64,000 nt of DNA from assembly GCF_013377785.1 (NCBI RefSeq), contig NZ_JABXWT010000007.1:88455-152454 (forward strand), read 5' to 3'. The DNA is from Ruegeria haliotis (GTDB lineage: Bacteria > Pseudomonadota > Alphaproteobacteria > Rhodobacterales > Rhodobacteraceae). A model generated the notes under the pieces. The model was not told the DNA's origin and did no database searches. It saw only the letters and a list, made by a program, of their open reading frames with translations. Below are positions 1-7,829 of this stretch, piece after piece (the stretch's first letter is position 1; the number at the start of each line of letters is the position of its first letter). The position numbers and the translations under genes are program-made.

Positions 1-64
1 CCATGCGCTCGCTTTAGGCGCGCGGTGATCTGAGGGTGAGACTGATGTGTGTGATTCTTCATGC

Positions 65-93
65 TTTATCCCTATCCTCCCCATAGGGATAAA
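65..93. repeat. perfect inverted repeat upstream of the ribonuclease D gene
   Basis: The 11-base arms TTTATCCCTAT and ATAGGGATAAA flank a 7-base spacer (cctcccc). No T-tract follows, so it is not a canonical terminator for an upstream gene. It lies about 100 bases before the rnd start and could be an operator or a leader hairpin. No gene is recognised in bases 1-196; frame 1 reads to a stop at 31-33, which may be the tail of an upstream gene. Confidence 0.5.
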
Positions 94-196
94 ATCAAGT
101 TTGGCGGCATCGGTTGGCCGGTGCCCAGCCGACAGCGTTGAGTTTGTGTGCCAAACCTCCTATCTCGGGGTCGATACGGCTCAAAGGAACATTCGC

Positions 197-811
197 GTGG
201 CGAACCACTTGTACAAAAATGATCTGCCGGACGGGTTGGATATGGGTCCTGTTGTGGCCATTGATTGCGAAACCATGGGTTTGAATCCGCACCGAGATCG
301 ACTCTGCGTGATTCAGATGTCAGGCGGCGACGGCAACAGCCACATCATTCAGGTGGAAAAGGGGCAGACCGCTGCGCCGAACCTGTGCGCTATGCTGGAA
401 AATCCGGATGTGCTGAAGCTGTTCCATTTCGGGCGTTTCGATATCGCCGCGATGTACAATGCCTTTGGCGCCTTGGCTGCACCGGTCTATTGCACCAAGA
501 TCGCCAGCCGTCTGGTGCGGACCTATACTGACCGACATGGGCTGAAGAACCTGTGTCAGGAACTGATTGGCGTCGATATTTCCAAACAACAGCAGATGAG
601 CGATTGGGGGGCGGAATCCCTGACCGAGGCCCAATTGGATTATGCGGCGTCCGACGTGCTTTACCTGCACCGCTTGCGGGATGAGTTGAACAAACGGCTG
701 GCCCGTGAGGATCGGATCGAAATGGCGCAGGCCTGTTTTGATTTCCTGCCGATGCGTGCGAAACTGGACCTCGCAGGCTGGCCCGAAACGGATATTTTTG
801 CGCACTCATGA
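197..811 (+). CDS. rnd: ribonuclease D-like 3'-5' exonuclease, single-domain form
   Basis: A 204-residue DEDD-superfamily 3'-5' exonuclease, expected to trim structured RNA 3' ends using two metal ions. Exo I is the DCETMGL motif near residues 25-31, Exo II is the HFGRFDIAAM segment near 75-85, and Exo III is YAASDVLYLHRL near 155. It is about half the length of E. coli RNase D because the C-terminal HRDC domains are absent, as in many alphaproteobacterial homologues. The GTG at 197 is chosen because AAAGGAA precedes it and the family's N-terminus begins here; the frame stays open back to 47 without family resemblance. Its stop overlaps the kdsD start as ATGA, implying translational coupling. 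Confidence 0.85.
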   Translation: MANHLYKNDLPDGLDMGPVVAIDCETMGLNPHRDRLCVIQMSGGDGNSHIIQVEKGQTAAPNLCAMLENPDVLKLFHFGRFDIAAMYNAFGALAAPVYCTKIASRLVRTYTDRHGLKNLCQELIGVDISKQQQMSDWGAESLTEAQLDYAASDVLYLHRLRDELNKRLAREDRIEMAQACFDFLPMRAKLDLAGWPETDIFAHS

Positions 812-1776
812 CTGACAATGAATCATTTCTGAAAACCGCGCGACAGGTCATCACGGATGAAGCCCGCGCGCTGGATGTTCTGGCCGAAAGCCTGGGTGAA
901 GACTTTGCCGAAGCCGTGCAGCTGATTTTGCAGGCGCCGGGTCGCATCATCATCAGTGGAATCGGAAAATCCGGCCATATTGGGCACAAGATCGCGGCAA
1001 CGCTGGCCAGCACGGGCACGCCAGCCTATTTCGTGCACCCGGCCGAGGCGAGCCACGGTGATCTTGGCATGGTGTCCAAGGGCGACGTTGTTCTGGCGAT
1101 CTCGAATTCGGGTGAGGCGCCCGAGCTGGCCAATCTGTTGGCCTTTACCCGCCGCTTTGGCATTCCGCTGATCGGGTTGTCGAGCAAGCCTGAAAGCACC
1201 CTGATGAAGCAGGCGGATGTGCATCTGCTGATTCCGTCTCTGGGTGAGGCTTGCGGTTTTGGCATGGTGCCGTCGATCTCGACGACACTCACGCTCGCGA
1301 TGGGGGATGCGCTGGCGATTGCGCTGATGAAATATCGTGACTTCAAGCCTGAGGATTTCCGTGCCTTCCACCCTGGCGGCAAGCTGGGTGCGCGGCTCAG
1401 CACCGTGCAGGATCTCATGCATACCGGTGCAGCGCTGCCCCTTGTGGCTGCTGACACTCCGATGAGCGGCGCTCTGATCGAGATCAGCCAGAAAGGGTTC
1501 GGTGTGGCAGGTGTCACCGATGCAAAGGGCCGACTGGCGGGCATCATTACTGACGGAGACTTGCGACGCCACATGGATGGGCTGCTGGACAAAACGACCG
1601 AAGAAGTCATGACCCAAAACCCTACGACTATCTCACCGGGGGCTTTGGCCGAAGAGGCGGTAGCGATCATGAACGATCACAAGATCACATCCTTGTTTGT
1701 CGTTGATCCGGACGCGGCGGGACAGGCGCAAGGGCTGCTGCACATCCATGACTGCTTGCGCGTCGGATTGGGCTGA
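808..1776 (+). CDS. kdsD: arabinose-5-phosphate isomerase (KdsD/KpsF family)
   Basis: This 322-residue protein should interconvert ribulose-5-phosphate and arabinose-5-phosphate, the first committed step towards KDO for lipopolysaccharide. An N-terminal SIS sugar-isomerase domain (about 35-170) contains GIGKSGHIGHKIA and ISNSGEAPEL. Two CBS domains follow (about 205-322, including ITDGDLRRHMDG). Length matches the family. It overlaps rnd by four bases and sits directly before lptC-lptA-lptB, so KDO supply and LPS transport are encoded together. Assignment of the paralogue (KdsD rather than GutQ or KpsF) rests on this context. Confidence 0.93.
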   Translation: MTDNESFLKTARQVITDEARALDVLAESLGEDFAEAVQLILQAPGRIIISGIGKSGHIGHKIAATLASTGTPAYFVHPAEASHGDLGMVSKGDVVLAISNSGEAPELANLLAFTRRFGIPLIGLSSKPESTLMKQADVHLLIPSLGEACGFGMVPSISTTLTLAMGDALAIALMKYRDFKPEDFRAFHPGGKLGARLSTVQDLMHTGAALPLVAADTPMSGALIEISQKGFGVAGVTDAKGRLAGIITDGDLRRHMDGLLDKTTEEVMTQNPTTISPGALAEEAVAIMNDHKITSLFVVDPDAAGQAQGLLHIHDCLRVGLG

Positions 1777-1787
1777 GGGAGGCTGAG

Positions 1788-2387
1788 GTGGACCGATATT
1801 CCCGCATGGTGCAGTTCCTCAAGGTGCTGCTGCCGCTTGCGGCAATTCTGATGCTGTCCACTGTCTTTCTGTTGTCGCGCAGCATTGAAACCAACGTCTC
1901 GGTTCCGTTCACGCAACAAGACATTGACGAACGTCTCGCGGGGCAGGTGGTCACGCAGCCAAATTATCGCGGCACCACCCGCAAAGGCGAGGATGTCCAG
2001 ATCGAGGCCACACAGGCCACGCAGGGCACCAACGGCTCTGTCCCAACGGCGTCAGAGTTTCAGGGTCGCTTCGGGCTGTTGAGCGGCGGGATTATCACAC
2101 TGGACTCGAATTCGGGTCTGATCCGGCCCGACCAAGGGACAGCAACCTTTGTCGGAGATGTGGTCATCACCACCACCGACGGCATTCAGGTCACAACGGA
2201 TCTCCTCAATACATCGCTGGACGAAATTCGGGGCGACACACCGGGACAGGTGAACGGAACCGGAGTTATCGGTGATTTTTCAGCGGGTCGAATGACGTTT
2301 GGAACTGAAAAAAAGGACGGCCCGGTCCATATTCTTTTTACAGATGGCGTGAAGCTGGTATATGAGCCAACAAAAGCAGAAAGATAA
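1788..2387 (+). CDS. lptC: LPS export periplasmic bridge protein LptC
   Basis: A 199-residue bitopic inner-membrane protein of the LptC family, which receives LPS from LptBFG and passes it to LptA. One transmembrane helix lies at about residues 9-29 (FLKVLLPLAAILMLSTVFLL), followed by a periplasmic beta-jellyroll (FQGRFGLLSGGIITLDSN, GTATFVGDVVITT). The start is a GTG at 1788 with a GAGGGAGG ribosome site; an in-frame ATG at 1806 is a weaker alternative. It is followed after three bases by lptA. Sequence conservation in this family is low, so order and topology carry much of the call. Confidence 0.85.
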   Translation: MDRYSRMVQFLKVLLPLAAILMLSTVFLLSRSIETNVSVPFTQQDIDERLAGQVVTQPNYRGTTRKGEDVQIEATQATQGTNGSVPTASEFQGRFGLLSGGIITLDSNSGLIRPDQGTATFVGDVVITTTDGIQVTTDLLNTSLDEIRGDTPGQVNGTGVIGDFSAGRMTFGTEKKDGPVHILFTDGVKLVYEPTKAER

Positions 2388-2390
2388 CCT

Positions 2391-2882
2391 GTGTTCAATT
2401 TTCGTTTAGTCCTTTTGTGTCTTGCCCTGGTAACGGGTGCTGTTTCTGCAACTGCGCAGGAAACGCAGGTGGCGTTCGGTTCCACCAAAGCCGACCCCAG
2501 CCAACCGGTCGAGGTGACCTCGGACACCCTCAATGTGAATCAGGAAGACGGTTCGGCCGAGTTTGTCGGCAACGTGATCGTCATTCAGGGCGAAATGCGG
2601 CTGACCGCCGCCCGGGTTCTTGTGATCTACAACCAGGAACGCTCGGCCATCGAACGGATGGAGGCGACCGAAGATGTGGTTCTGGTCAGCCCACCCGATG
2701 CAGCCGAGGGCGATTGGGCGGAATACACCATCGATTCCGGTGTTATCGTGATGAAGGGGAACGTGTTGCTGACACAAGGTCCCAGCATCATCAGCGGCGA
2801 TCAGATGATCGCGAACCTGACAACGGGCACTGCAACCATGGCAGGCCGGGTCAAGACGATTCTGCAGCAAGGCAACAACTGA
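2391..2882 (+). CDS. lptA: LPS transport periplasmic protein LptA
   Basis: A 163-residue secreted protein with a signal peptide at residues 1-22, likely cleaved after SATA (LVLLCLALVTGAVSATAQ). The mature part is an OstA/LptA beta-jellyroll (PVEVTSDTLNVNQEDGSAEFVGNVIVIQGEMRL). LptA polymers bridge LptC and outer-membrane LptD across the periplasm. Translation starts at GTG, and the stop shares one base with the lptB start (TGATG). Confidence 0.9.
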   Translation: MFNFRLVLLCLALVTGAVSATAQETQVAFGSTKADPSQPVEVTSDTLNVNQEDGSAEFVGNVIVIQGEMRLTAARVLVIYNQERSAIERMEATEDVVLVSPPDAAEGDWAEYTIDSGVIVMKGNVLLTQGPSIISGDQMIANLTTGTATMAGRVKTILQQGNN

Positions 2883-3640
2883 TGGCCCGACCCAATCTCT
2901 CAGTTGCTGAAGGCAGTTCGGGCCTCAGGATTGAAAAGCTGCGCAAATCCTACCGAAAGAAGACCGTGATCCGCGAGGTCTCGATGACGCTCGACCGATC
3001 CGAGGTTGTGGCGTTGCTGGGGCCTAACGGCTCGGGCAAGACCACGACATTCTATTCCGTGGCTGGGCTGGTGTTTCCTGAAGCGGGCAGCGTCACGATT
3101 GACGGGCAAAATGTCACGACCCTGCCAATGTACCGCCGCGCGCGTATGGGCATTGGGTATTTGCCGCAGGAGATGTCGATCTTTCGCGGTATGAGCGTCG
3201 AAGACAATATCGCCGCCGTTTTGGATATTACCGTCAGCCACCCCCACCGCCGCAAAGAACGGCTGGAGGAACTGCTGTCGGACTTCTCGATCGAACATCT
3301 GCGCCGCGCACCAGCGTTAGCCCTGTCAGGTGGGGAACGCCGCCGGGTTGAAATTGCGCGCTGCCTGGCCGCCGATCCGAAATACCTGTTGCTGGATGAG
3401 CCTTTTGCCGGTGTCGATCCGATCAGCGTTGGGGATATCCGGCATCTGGTGGCAGATCTTAAAAAACGCGGTATCGGTGTTCTGATCACTGACCACAACG
3501 TGCGGGAAACGCTGGAAATCGTCGACCGCGCCTACATCCTGCATGACGGTCAGGTGCTGATGTCGGGCACACCTGACGAAGTTGTCGAAAACGAAAATGT
3601 GCGCCGCGTGTATCTGGGCGAAAACTTCCGAATTTCATGA
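2882..3640 (+). CDS. lptB: LPS export ABC transporter ATP-binding protein LptB
   Basis: A 252-residue ABC ATPase that powers LPS extraction by LptBFG. Walker A is GPNGSGKTT near residue 47, the signature is LSGGERRRVEIAR near 148, and Walker B is YLLLDEPFAG followed by the D-loop; the switch histidine is in ITDHNV. The ATG at 2882 is used because it couples to the lptA stop; the same frame stays open upstream only because it shadows lptA. lptF and lptG are not in this window. rpoN, which follows lptB in many other alphaproteobacteria, is absent here. Confidence 0.96.
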   Translation: MARPNLSVAEGSSGLRIEKLRKSYRKKTVIREVSMTLDRSEVVALLGPNGSGKTTTFYSVAGLVFPEAGSVTIDGQNVTTLPMYRRARMGIGYLPQEMSIFRGMSVEDNIAAVLDITVSHPHRRKERLEELLSDFSIEHLRRAPALALSGGERRRVEIARCLAADPKYLLLDEPFAGVDPISVGDIRHLVADLKKRGIGVLITDHNVRETLEIVDRAYILHDGQVLMSGTPDEVVENENVRRVYLGENFRIS

Positions 3641-3843
3641 GCTTGCGCGGGTTTGCGCCGGCTGCATGCCGGAAATCGCGTATATACACACCTGTTTTGA
3701 TTGACTCTCCCGCCGTCTCTTGCCTCAATTGGGATATGGCATTTCCTCGGTTCCAGACAGGATCTCGATGTCCCTTCGGTGAAGGGCTAGAACAACGGCA
3801 ACCGCAGAAAATGTCGATACCCCCCACCCGATAAAAACAAGTT

Positions 3844-3860
3844 CGTCACGTGATGTGACG
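3844..3860. repeat. short inverted repeat in the hpf leader
   Basis: CGTCAC and GTGACG flank the 5-base spacer gtgat, about 33 bases before the hpf start. It may be a small leader hairpin or a protein site. The rest of the 252-base gap between lptB and hpf shows no gene and no convincing sigma70 promoter. Confidence 0.3.
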
Positions 3861-3892
3861 TCAGAATGGGTGTGAATTGTGAAGGAGATCAC

Positions 3893-4456
3893 ATGCGTTA
3901 CCAAATCAGCGGAAAACAGATCGACATCGGCGCGGCCCTGCAAACCCATGTGCAGACCGAGCTGGGCGAGGTCGTGGGCAAATATGCTCAGCGTCCGACA
4001 GACGCCAACGTCGTCTTTTCCCGTTCAGCGCATGAATATGTATGCGAAACCACAGTGCATCTTTCCACGGGTCTGACGGCGCAGGCCAAGGCCCACGCAA
4101 CCGAAATCTATGCGGCGTTCGAGGGCTGCTGCGCCAAGATGGAAACCCAACTGCGCCGCTACAAGCGCCGCCTCAAGGACCATCACAAGGATCGGTCCGA
4201 ACCGGTTGAACTCTTTGGGGCGTCCTCTTATATCCTCGCCTCTGACGAATCGGATACGGCCGCCGAACCGGAATCGCTGCAGCCCATGATTGTGGCTGAG
4301 ATGGAAACAAAGATCCCATCGCTCAGTGTTGGTGAGGCCGTCATGCAGATGGAACTTGCTGGTGCTCCGGTACTGGTGTTCAGAAATGAAAACAAGGACG
4401 GGTTGAATGTCGTATATCGTCGGGAAGACGGTAATATCGGCTGGATCGATCCGTAA
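3893..4456 (+). CDS. hpf: ribosome hibernation promoting factor, long form
   Basis: A 187-residue long-type HPF (RaiA family). The N-terminal domain (about 1-100) has the S30AE fold (MRYQISGKQIDIGAALQ) and binds the decoding centre of idle ribosomes. The C-terminal domain (about 128-187, with MQMELAGAPVLVFRN) drives dimerisation of ribosomes into 100S particles. The ATG at 3893 follows a strong GAAGGAGAT site; an ATG nine codons upstream lacks one. ptsN follows after 59 bases, a pairing common across proteobacteria. Confidence 0.93.
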   Translation: MRYQISGKQIDIGAALQTHVQTELGEVVGKYAQRPTDANVVFSRSAHEYVCETTVHLSTGLTAQAKAHATEIYAAFEGCCAKMETQLRRYKRRLKDHHKDRSEPVELFGASSYILASDESDTAAEPESLQPMIVAEMETKIPSLSVGEAVMQMELAGAPVLVFRNENKDGLNVVYRREDGNIGWIDP

Positions 4457-4515
4457 CAGGCAATGATAACAAGGCAGGCCCCTGCGCGGCAGGGGCATTG
4501 CCATGGAGCGTGATC

Positions 4516-4980
4516 ATGGAGCTTTCGAGCATACTGAAGCCCGAAGCAGTACGTGTGTTGTCCGCCGCTTCCAGCAAGAAGCGGTTGTTTCAGGAAATCG
4601 GCGAAGTTGCGGCCGCTACTCTGGGTCTTGAGGCTCAGATCGTGGTCGATTGCCTGTTGGAACGCGAAAGCCTCGGACCCACAGGCGTGGGCCATGGCGT
4701 AGCGTTGCCGCACGCCCGCCTGTCCGAGCTTGAAGCGGTCTCGGGTGTGTTTGTGATGCTGGAGAAACCTATCGATTTCGGATCGGTCGACCGTCAACCG
4801 GTGGATATCGCGTTTTCCTTGTTTGCGCCTGAAGAAGCAGGCGTCGATCATCTGAAGGCTTTGGCGCTGGTGTCCCGGACACTGCGCGACACCTCGGTTT
4901 GTGCCAAGCTTCGGGCGAACCCTGATCCGGTCAAGCTTTACGCGATTCTGACCGAAGCTCAGTCGATGCAGGCGGCGTGA
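4516..4980 (+). CDS. ptsN: nitrogen-regulatory PTS protein EIIA-Ntr
   Basis: A 154-residue EIIA of the mannitol/fructose type that acts in the regulatory, non-transporting PTS. The phosphorylated histidine is in GVGHGVALPHARL near residue 66. Length fits PtsN. The ATG at 4516 is preferred over an in-frame ATG six codons earlier because GGAG lies just ahead of it. In relatives this protein adjusts potassium, nitrogen and envelope stress responses; nothing here shows its targets. Confidence 0.93.
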   Translation: MELSSILKPEAVRVLSAASSKKRLFQEIGEVAAATLGLEAQIVVDCLLERESLGPTGVGHGVALPHARLSELEAVSGVFVMLEKPIDFGSVDRQPVDIAFSLFAPEEAGVDHLKALALVSRTLRDTSVCAKLRANPDPVKLYAILTEAQSMQAA

Positions 4981-4991
4981 ACCCCTGAAAC

Positions 4992-5022
4992 AAAAAAGCC
5001 CCCGAAATCCGGGGGCTTTTTT
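4992..5022. terminator. bidirectional intrinsic terminator between ptsN and the CAP lipoprotein gene
   Basis: The stem GCCCCCG/CGGGGGC with loop aaatc is flanked by A6 on the left and T6 on the right, so it can end transcription from both convergent genes. Confidence 0.9.
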
Positions 5023-5042
5023 GTATCCAGAGGTGGCGCTGA

Positions 5043-5558
5043 TCAGCCACCACTTCCCATTTCCAATGTCCACCAGATTTTGCCGCCACCCTCTTGGTGC
5101 CAGGCAAAGCCCATTTGTGTAGCCTTTGGATCCATGATGACCGATCGCGGTCCTGACTCCTGCATCCACGCAGCCAGTGTCTCGGTCTCGGTTTCATAGG
5201 TTTCCGAAATTGCCTCACCCAGGAACGTCCCGTAATATCCGACACGCGCGGCCCGATCTATCGGCGAAGAGCCGTCGGAACCAAAGTGCCAGGGGCGATT
5301 TTGCCGGGCCATATCCTTGGCGTGCGTAGCCGCCGCCGCATTCAGCTGTGAATTCAGTTGAACAGATTGCAGCCCTTGCGCCTGCCGCAGCGCGTTGACC
5401 GAATCAAGCATGCGAAACTGAAGTTTTTCGGGATTACCCCGAATCTTGTAGACCGTCGGCAGTGGACGACCGTCAGAGCCATATGTCGGGGTGGAACTAT
5501 CCGTACATGCCGCCAGAGCGACAAAGCAAATCAATAGTAAAGAAAGGATACGCGTCAT
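5043..5558 (-). CDS. CAP-domain (SCP/PR-1) lipoprotein
   Basis: A 171-residue predicted lipoprotein. A hydrophobic signal ends in a lipobox (FVALAAC, Cys about residue 16). The rest is a CAP/SCP domain: LNAAAATHAKDMA, an HFGSDGSSPIDR loop with a CAP-type histidine, GEAISE, and the C-terminal GFAWHQEGGGKIWWTLEMG. Bacterial CAP proteins are secreted, often of unknown role, and some bind sterols or lipids or have been proposed as proteases. The start MTRILSLL is preferred because AGG lies at normal spacing and the signal peptide begins there; the frame extends 19 codons further without a signal. Confidence 0.8.
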   Translation of the reverse strand: MTRILSLLLICFVALAACTDSSTPTYGSDGRPLPTVYKIRGNPEKLQFRMLDSVNALRQAQGLQSVQLNSQLNAAAATHAKDMARQNRPWHFGSDGSSPIDRAARVGYYGTFLGEAISETYETETETLAAWMQESGPRSVIMDPKATQMGFAWHQEGGGKIWWTLEMGSGG

Positions 5559-5727
5559 GATCGACCTGATTATTGTGTCAATTACGGGCATAGCGCGCCT
5601 GACAGTCCGGAGCAAACGTGCAATGGCTATAACTTGCGTGATTCTGCCGGTTTGATTTGCGACTGAAGCATTCTGGCAATAAAATGGGTCAGATTTTCAG
5701 TTTCGTCTTAGAAAAGGACCGCCTGTC

Positions 5728-6327
5728 ATGGTCAAGAAATGCATTTCCCCTTCGAGCCGCCGTGGGTTTCTGGTCGGCGCGTCGGCCCTGTTGGCATCAC
5801 CTGCGATTGCGCAATACACCCCGGGGGATCCTCTGAGACCCGCGCCCGAACTGGAACCGGCTGTCCGTCGCAATGTTTCGGGTTTCCGGGCCCTAGACTG
5901 GCAGACCTACTTCTCGAACACCCGGAATGGAGCCATTCTGGTCGATACGGTATCTCGGGCGCTGCATTATTGGTCAGATGACCAATCCGTGTACAAACTA
6001 TACCCATCTTCGGTGCCATTGACCGAAGAAATGACGCGTCGCGGGCGTACAAGCGTCATTCGGAAGGTCGACGGCCCAAGTTGGGCACCTACCCCATCGA
6101 TGAAGAAAAGAAATCCCGAATGGCCGGATTACATTCCACCCGGACCAGATAACCCATTGGGAACGCATGCTTTATATTTGGGTTGGAAATATTACCGCAT
6201 CCATGGAACGCATGACACGCGCAAGATCGGACGAAGGTCGTCCAATGGCTGCATCGGTCTGTTCAATGAGGATATCGCCGAGCTGTTTTCTATGGCGAAA
6301 GTCGGCACGCAAGTGTTGCTAATTTGA
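5728..6327 (+). CDS. L,D-transpeptidase (YkuD family), Tat-type signal
   Basis: A 199-residue secreted YkuD-domain protein. The N-terminus SSRRGFLVGASALLASPAIA resembles a twin-arginine signal with cleavage near residue 28. The catalytic signature is intact: a histidine in YYRIHGTHD, followed by SSNGCIGLFNEDI with the nucleophilic cysteine near residue 179. Such enzymes make 3-3 peptidoglycan cross-links or attach proteins to the wall. It stands alone, divergent from the CAP lipoprotein gene. Which of these activities applies cannot be told from sequence. Confidence 0.88.
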   Translation: MVKKCISPSSRRGFLVGASALLASPAIAQYTPGDPLRPAPELEPAVRRNVSGFRALDWQTYFSNTRNGAILVDTVSRALHYWSDDQSVYKLYPSSVPLTEEMTRRGRTSVIRKVDGPSWAPTPSMKKRNPEWPDYIPPGPDNPLGTHALYLGWKYYRIHGTHDTRKIGRRSSNGCIGLFNEDIAELFSMAKVGTQVLLI

Positions 6328-6466
6328 CGACATTTTCGCGCACGAACCCGCTTGCGGCGCAAGTTGCAATTGCAATCCCGGCGCATTGCTGATTAGAAAA
6401 AACCACGAGGTAAGTCTTAGGTGTGTGGTTCCGGGTAAAGGAATCGCGCAAATTCTGGAGGTTAAT

Positions 6467-6649
6467 ATGAAAAAACTCGTTCTCGCCGCTGCTCTGACTG
6501 CTGCTGCTTCGACGGCTTATGCCGGTAACTTGGAAGAGCCGATTGTTGAAGCACCTGTCGTTGTTGAAGAAACTCAAGGTTCTTCGCAGGGCATCCTGCT
6601 GCCGCTGATTCTGCTGGTCGTTGTTGCCGCAGCTGTTGCAGCAAGCTAA
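6467..6649 (+). CDS. small secreted or membrane protein, 60 residues
   Basis: A short protein with a signal-like N-terminus (MKKLVLAAALTAAASTAYA), an acidic linker rich in E and V (about 22-40), and a hydrophobic C-terminal helix (ILLPLILLVVVAAAVAAS) ending at the stop. GGAGG precedes the ATG at 6467 and a strong terminator follows, so it looks like a real monocistronic gene. Function unknown; the layout suggests a small inner-membrane protein exposed to the periplasm. Confidence 0.72.
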   Translation: MKKLVLAAALTAAASTAYAGNLEEPIVEAPVVVEETQGSSQGILLPLILLVVVAAAVAAS

Positions 6650-6670
6650 TTCGACGAGCGTTATCCAGAG

Positions 6671-6702
6671 AAAAGGCGGTGGATCTTTCCACCGCCTTTT
6701 TT
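6671..6702. terminator. bidirectional terminator between the small membrane protein gene and hemH
   Basis: The stem AAAAGGCGGTGG/CCACCGCCTTTT with loop atcttt is followed by T-rich sequence; the A-rich left side serves hemH coming from the other direction. Confidence 0.88.
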
Positions 6703-6723
6703 CACACCTGATTGGTGCCTGTC

Positions 6724-7773
6724 TTAATCAAGCCAGCCCCGCAGGTTGTTTTCGATGATCGTGCCAAGTGCTGCGATATGCGAATCATCGTCGTTGAGGC
6801 AGGGAATATAGGTAAACTCCTCGCCCCCCGCTTCCTCAAAGCTTTCTTTTATCTCTTCGTTGATCTCTTCCAGCGTTTCGATGCAATCGGCAGAGAAAGC
6901 CGGGGCGATGACAGCAATGTTCTTTTTGCCCTGACGCGCCAGTTCGGCCACGTGATCCACGGTATAGGGTTTCAACCAATCTTCGGGGCCGAAACGCGAC
7001 TGAAAGGTTGAGATAATTCGATCACCCGACCAGCCTAAACGCTCTTTCAAGAGTCTCGAGGTTTTTACGCACTGGCAGTGATAGGGATCGCCCTGCTGTA
7101 AATAGCGTTCCGGCATTCCGTGATAGGAACAGACAAGGATATCGGGTTTGGTGTCCATTGCCGCATAGGCGCGCTCGACTGATTGCGCGAGTGCTGCAAT
7201 GTAGGTCGGTTCGTCGTAATAGGCCGGAACGGTGCGACTGGCGGGTTGCCAGGCTTCCTCCATCAACGCGCGAAAGAATTGATCGTTTGCCGTAGCTGTC
7301 GTGGCGCCTGCATAGTGCGGGTACAGCGGGAAAAACAGGATGCGATCACAGCCTTCGGCCACCATCTGCCGGACTTTGGATTTGGTAGACGGATTGCCAT
7401 AGCGCATGCAGAAATCGACCATGACCTGATCGCCAAAGCGCGTCCGCATTGTGTCGCGCAGTTTTGCAGTCTGTTCTTTGGTGATGGTCATCAGCGGGCT
7501 TTCGCCCTGGTCATGGTTCCAAATGGACTTGTAAGCCTCGCCCGAGCTGAAGGGACGCTTTGTCAGGATGATTGATTGCAGGATCGGTTGCCATTTCCAC
7601 GCGGGGTAGTCGATCACACGGCGATCTGACAGGAACTCGTTCAGATACCGCCGCATTGGCCAATAGGTATAGTCATCCGGTGTGCCCAGATTGGCCAGCA
7701 GGATGCCAACGCGCCCCATTTTTACTTTGGGGTGATCGGCTGGTGCATGCGCGGGGCGGATGGCGTCAAACAT
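6724..7773 (-). CDS. hemH: ferrochelatase
   Basis: About 349 residues. It inserts ferrous iron into protoporphyrin IX, the last step of protoheme synthesis. Family features include GILLANLGTPD at the start, the metal-site histidine in FFPLYPHYAGATTA, CSYHGMPERYL, FQSRFGPEDWLKPYT and the conserved glutamate region APAFSADCIETLEEI. The start MFDAIRP follows AGGA at normal spacing; the frame is open 20 codons further upstream. It faces the small membrane protein gene across a shared terminator. Confidence 0.95.
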   Translation of the reverse strand: MFDAIRPAHAPADHPKVKMGRVGILLANLGTPDDYTYWPMRRYLNEFLSDRRVIDYPAWKWQPILQSIILTKRPFSSGEAYKSIWNHDQGESPLMTITKEQTAKLRDTMRTRFGDQVMVDFCMRYGNPSTKSKVRQMVAEGCDRILFFPLYPHYAGATTATANDQFFRALMEEAWQPASRTVPAYYDEPTYIAALAQSVERAYAAMDTKPDILVCSYHGMPERYLQQGDPYHCQCVKTSRLLKERLGWSGDRIISTFQSRFGPEDWLKPYTVDHVAELARQGKKNIAVIAPAFSADCIETLEEINEEIKESFEEAGGEEFTYIPCLNDDDSHIAALGTIIENNLRGWLD

Positions 7774-7829
7774 ATGGGCATTCCTGAATTTAAATGGTCT
7801 GGCCTGAGATAAAGGGAAATGTTCGCTCG

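Noticed and set aside
2417..2881. Long N-terminal extension of LptB
   Set aside because: The frame is open only as a shadow of lptA; the extension is low-complexity arginine-rich and the ATG at 2882 is coupled to the lptA stop.
3637..3834. 65-codon frame starting inside the lptB stop
   Set aside because: No ribosome site distinct from the lptB end, and cysteine/arginine-rich sequence typical of a chance frame.
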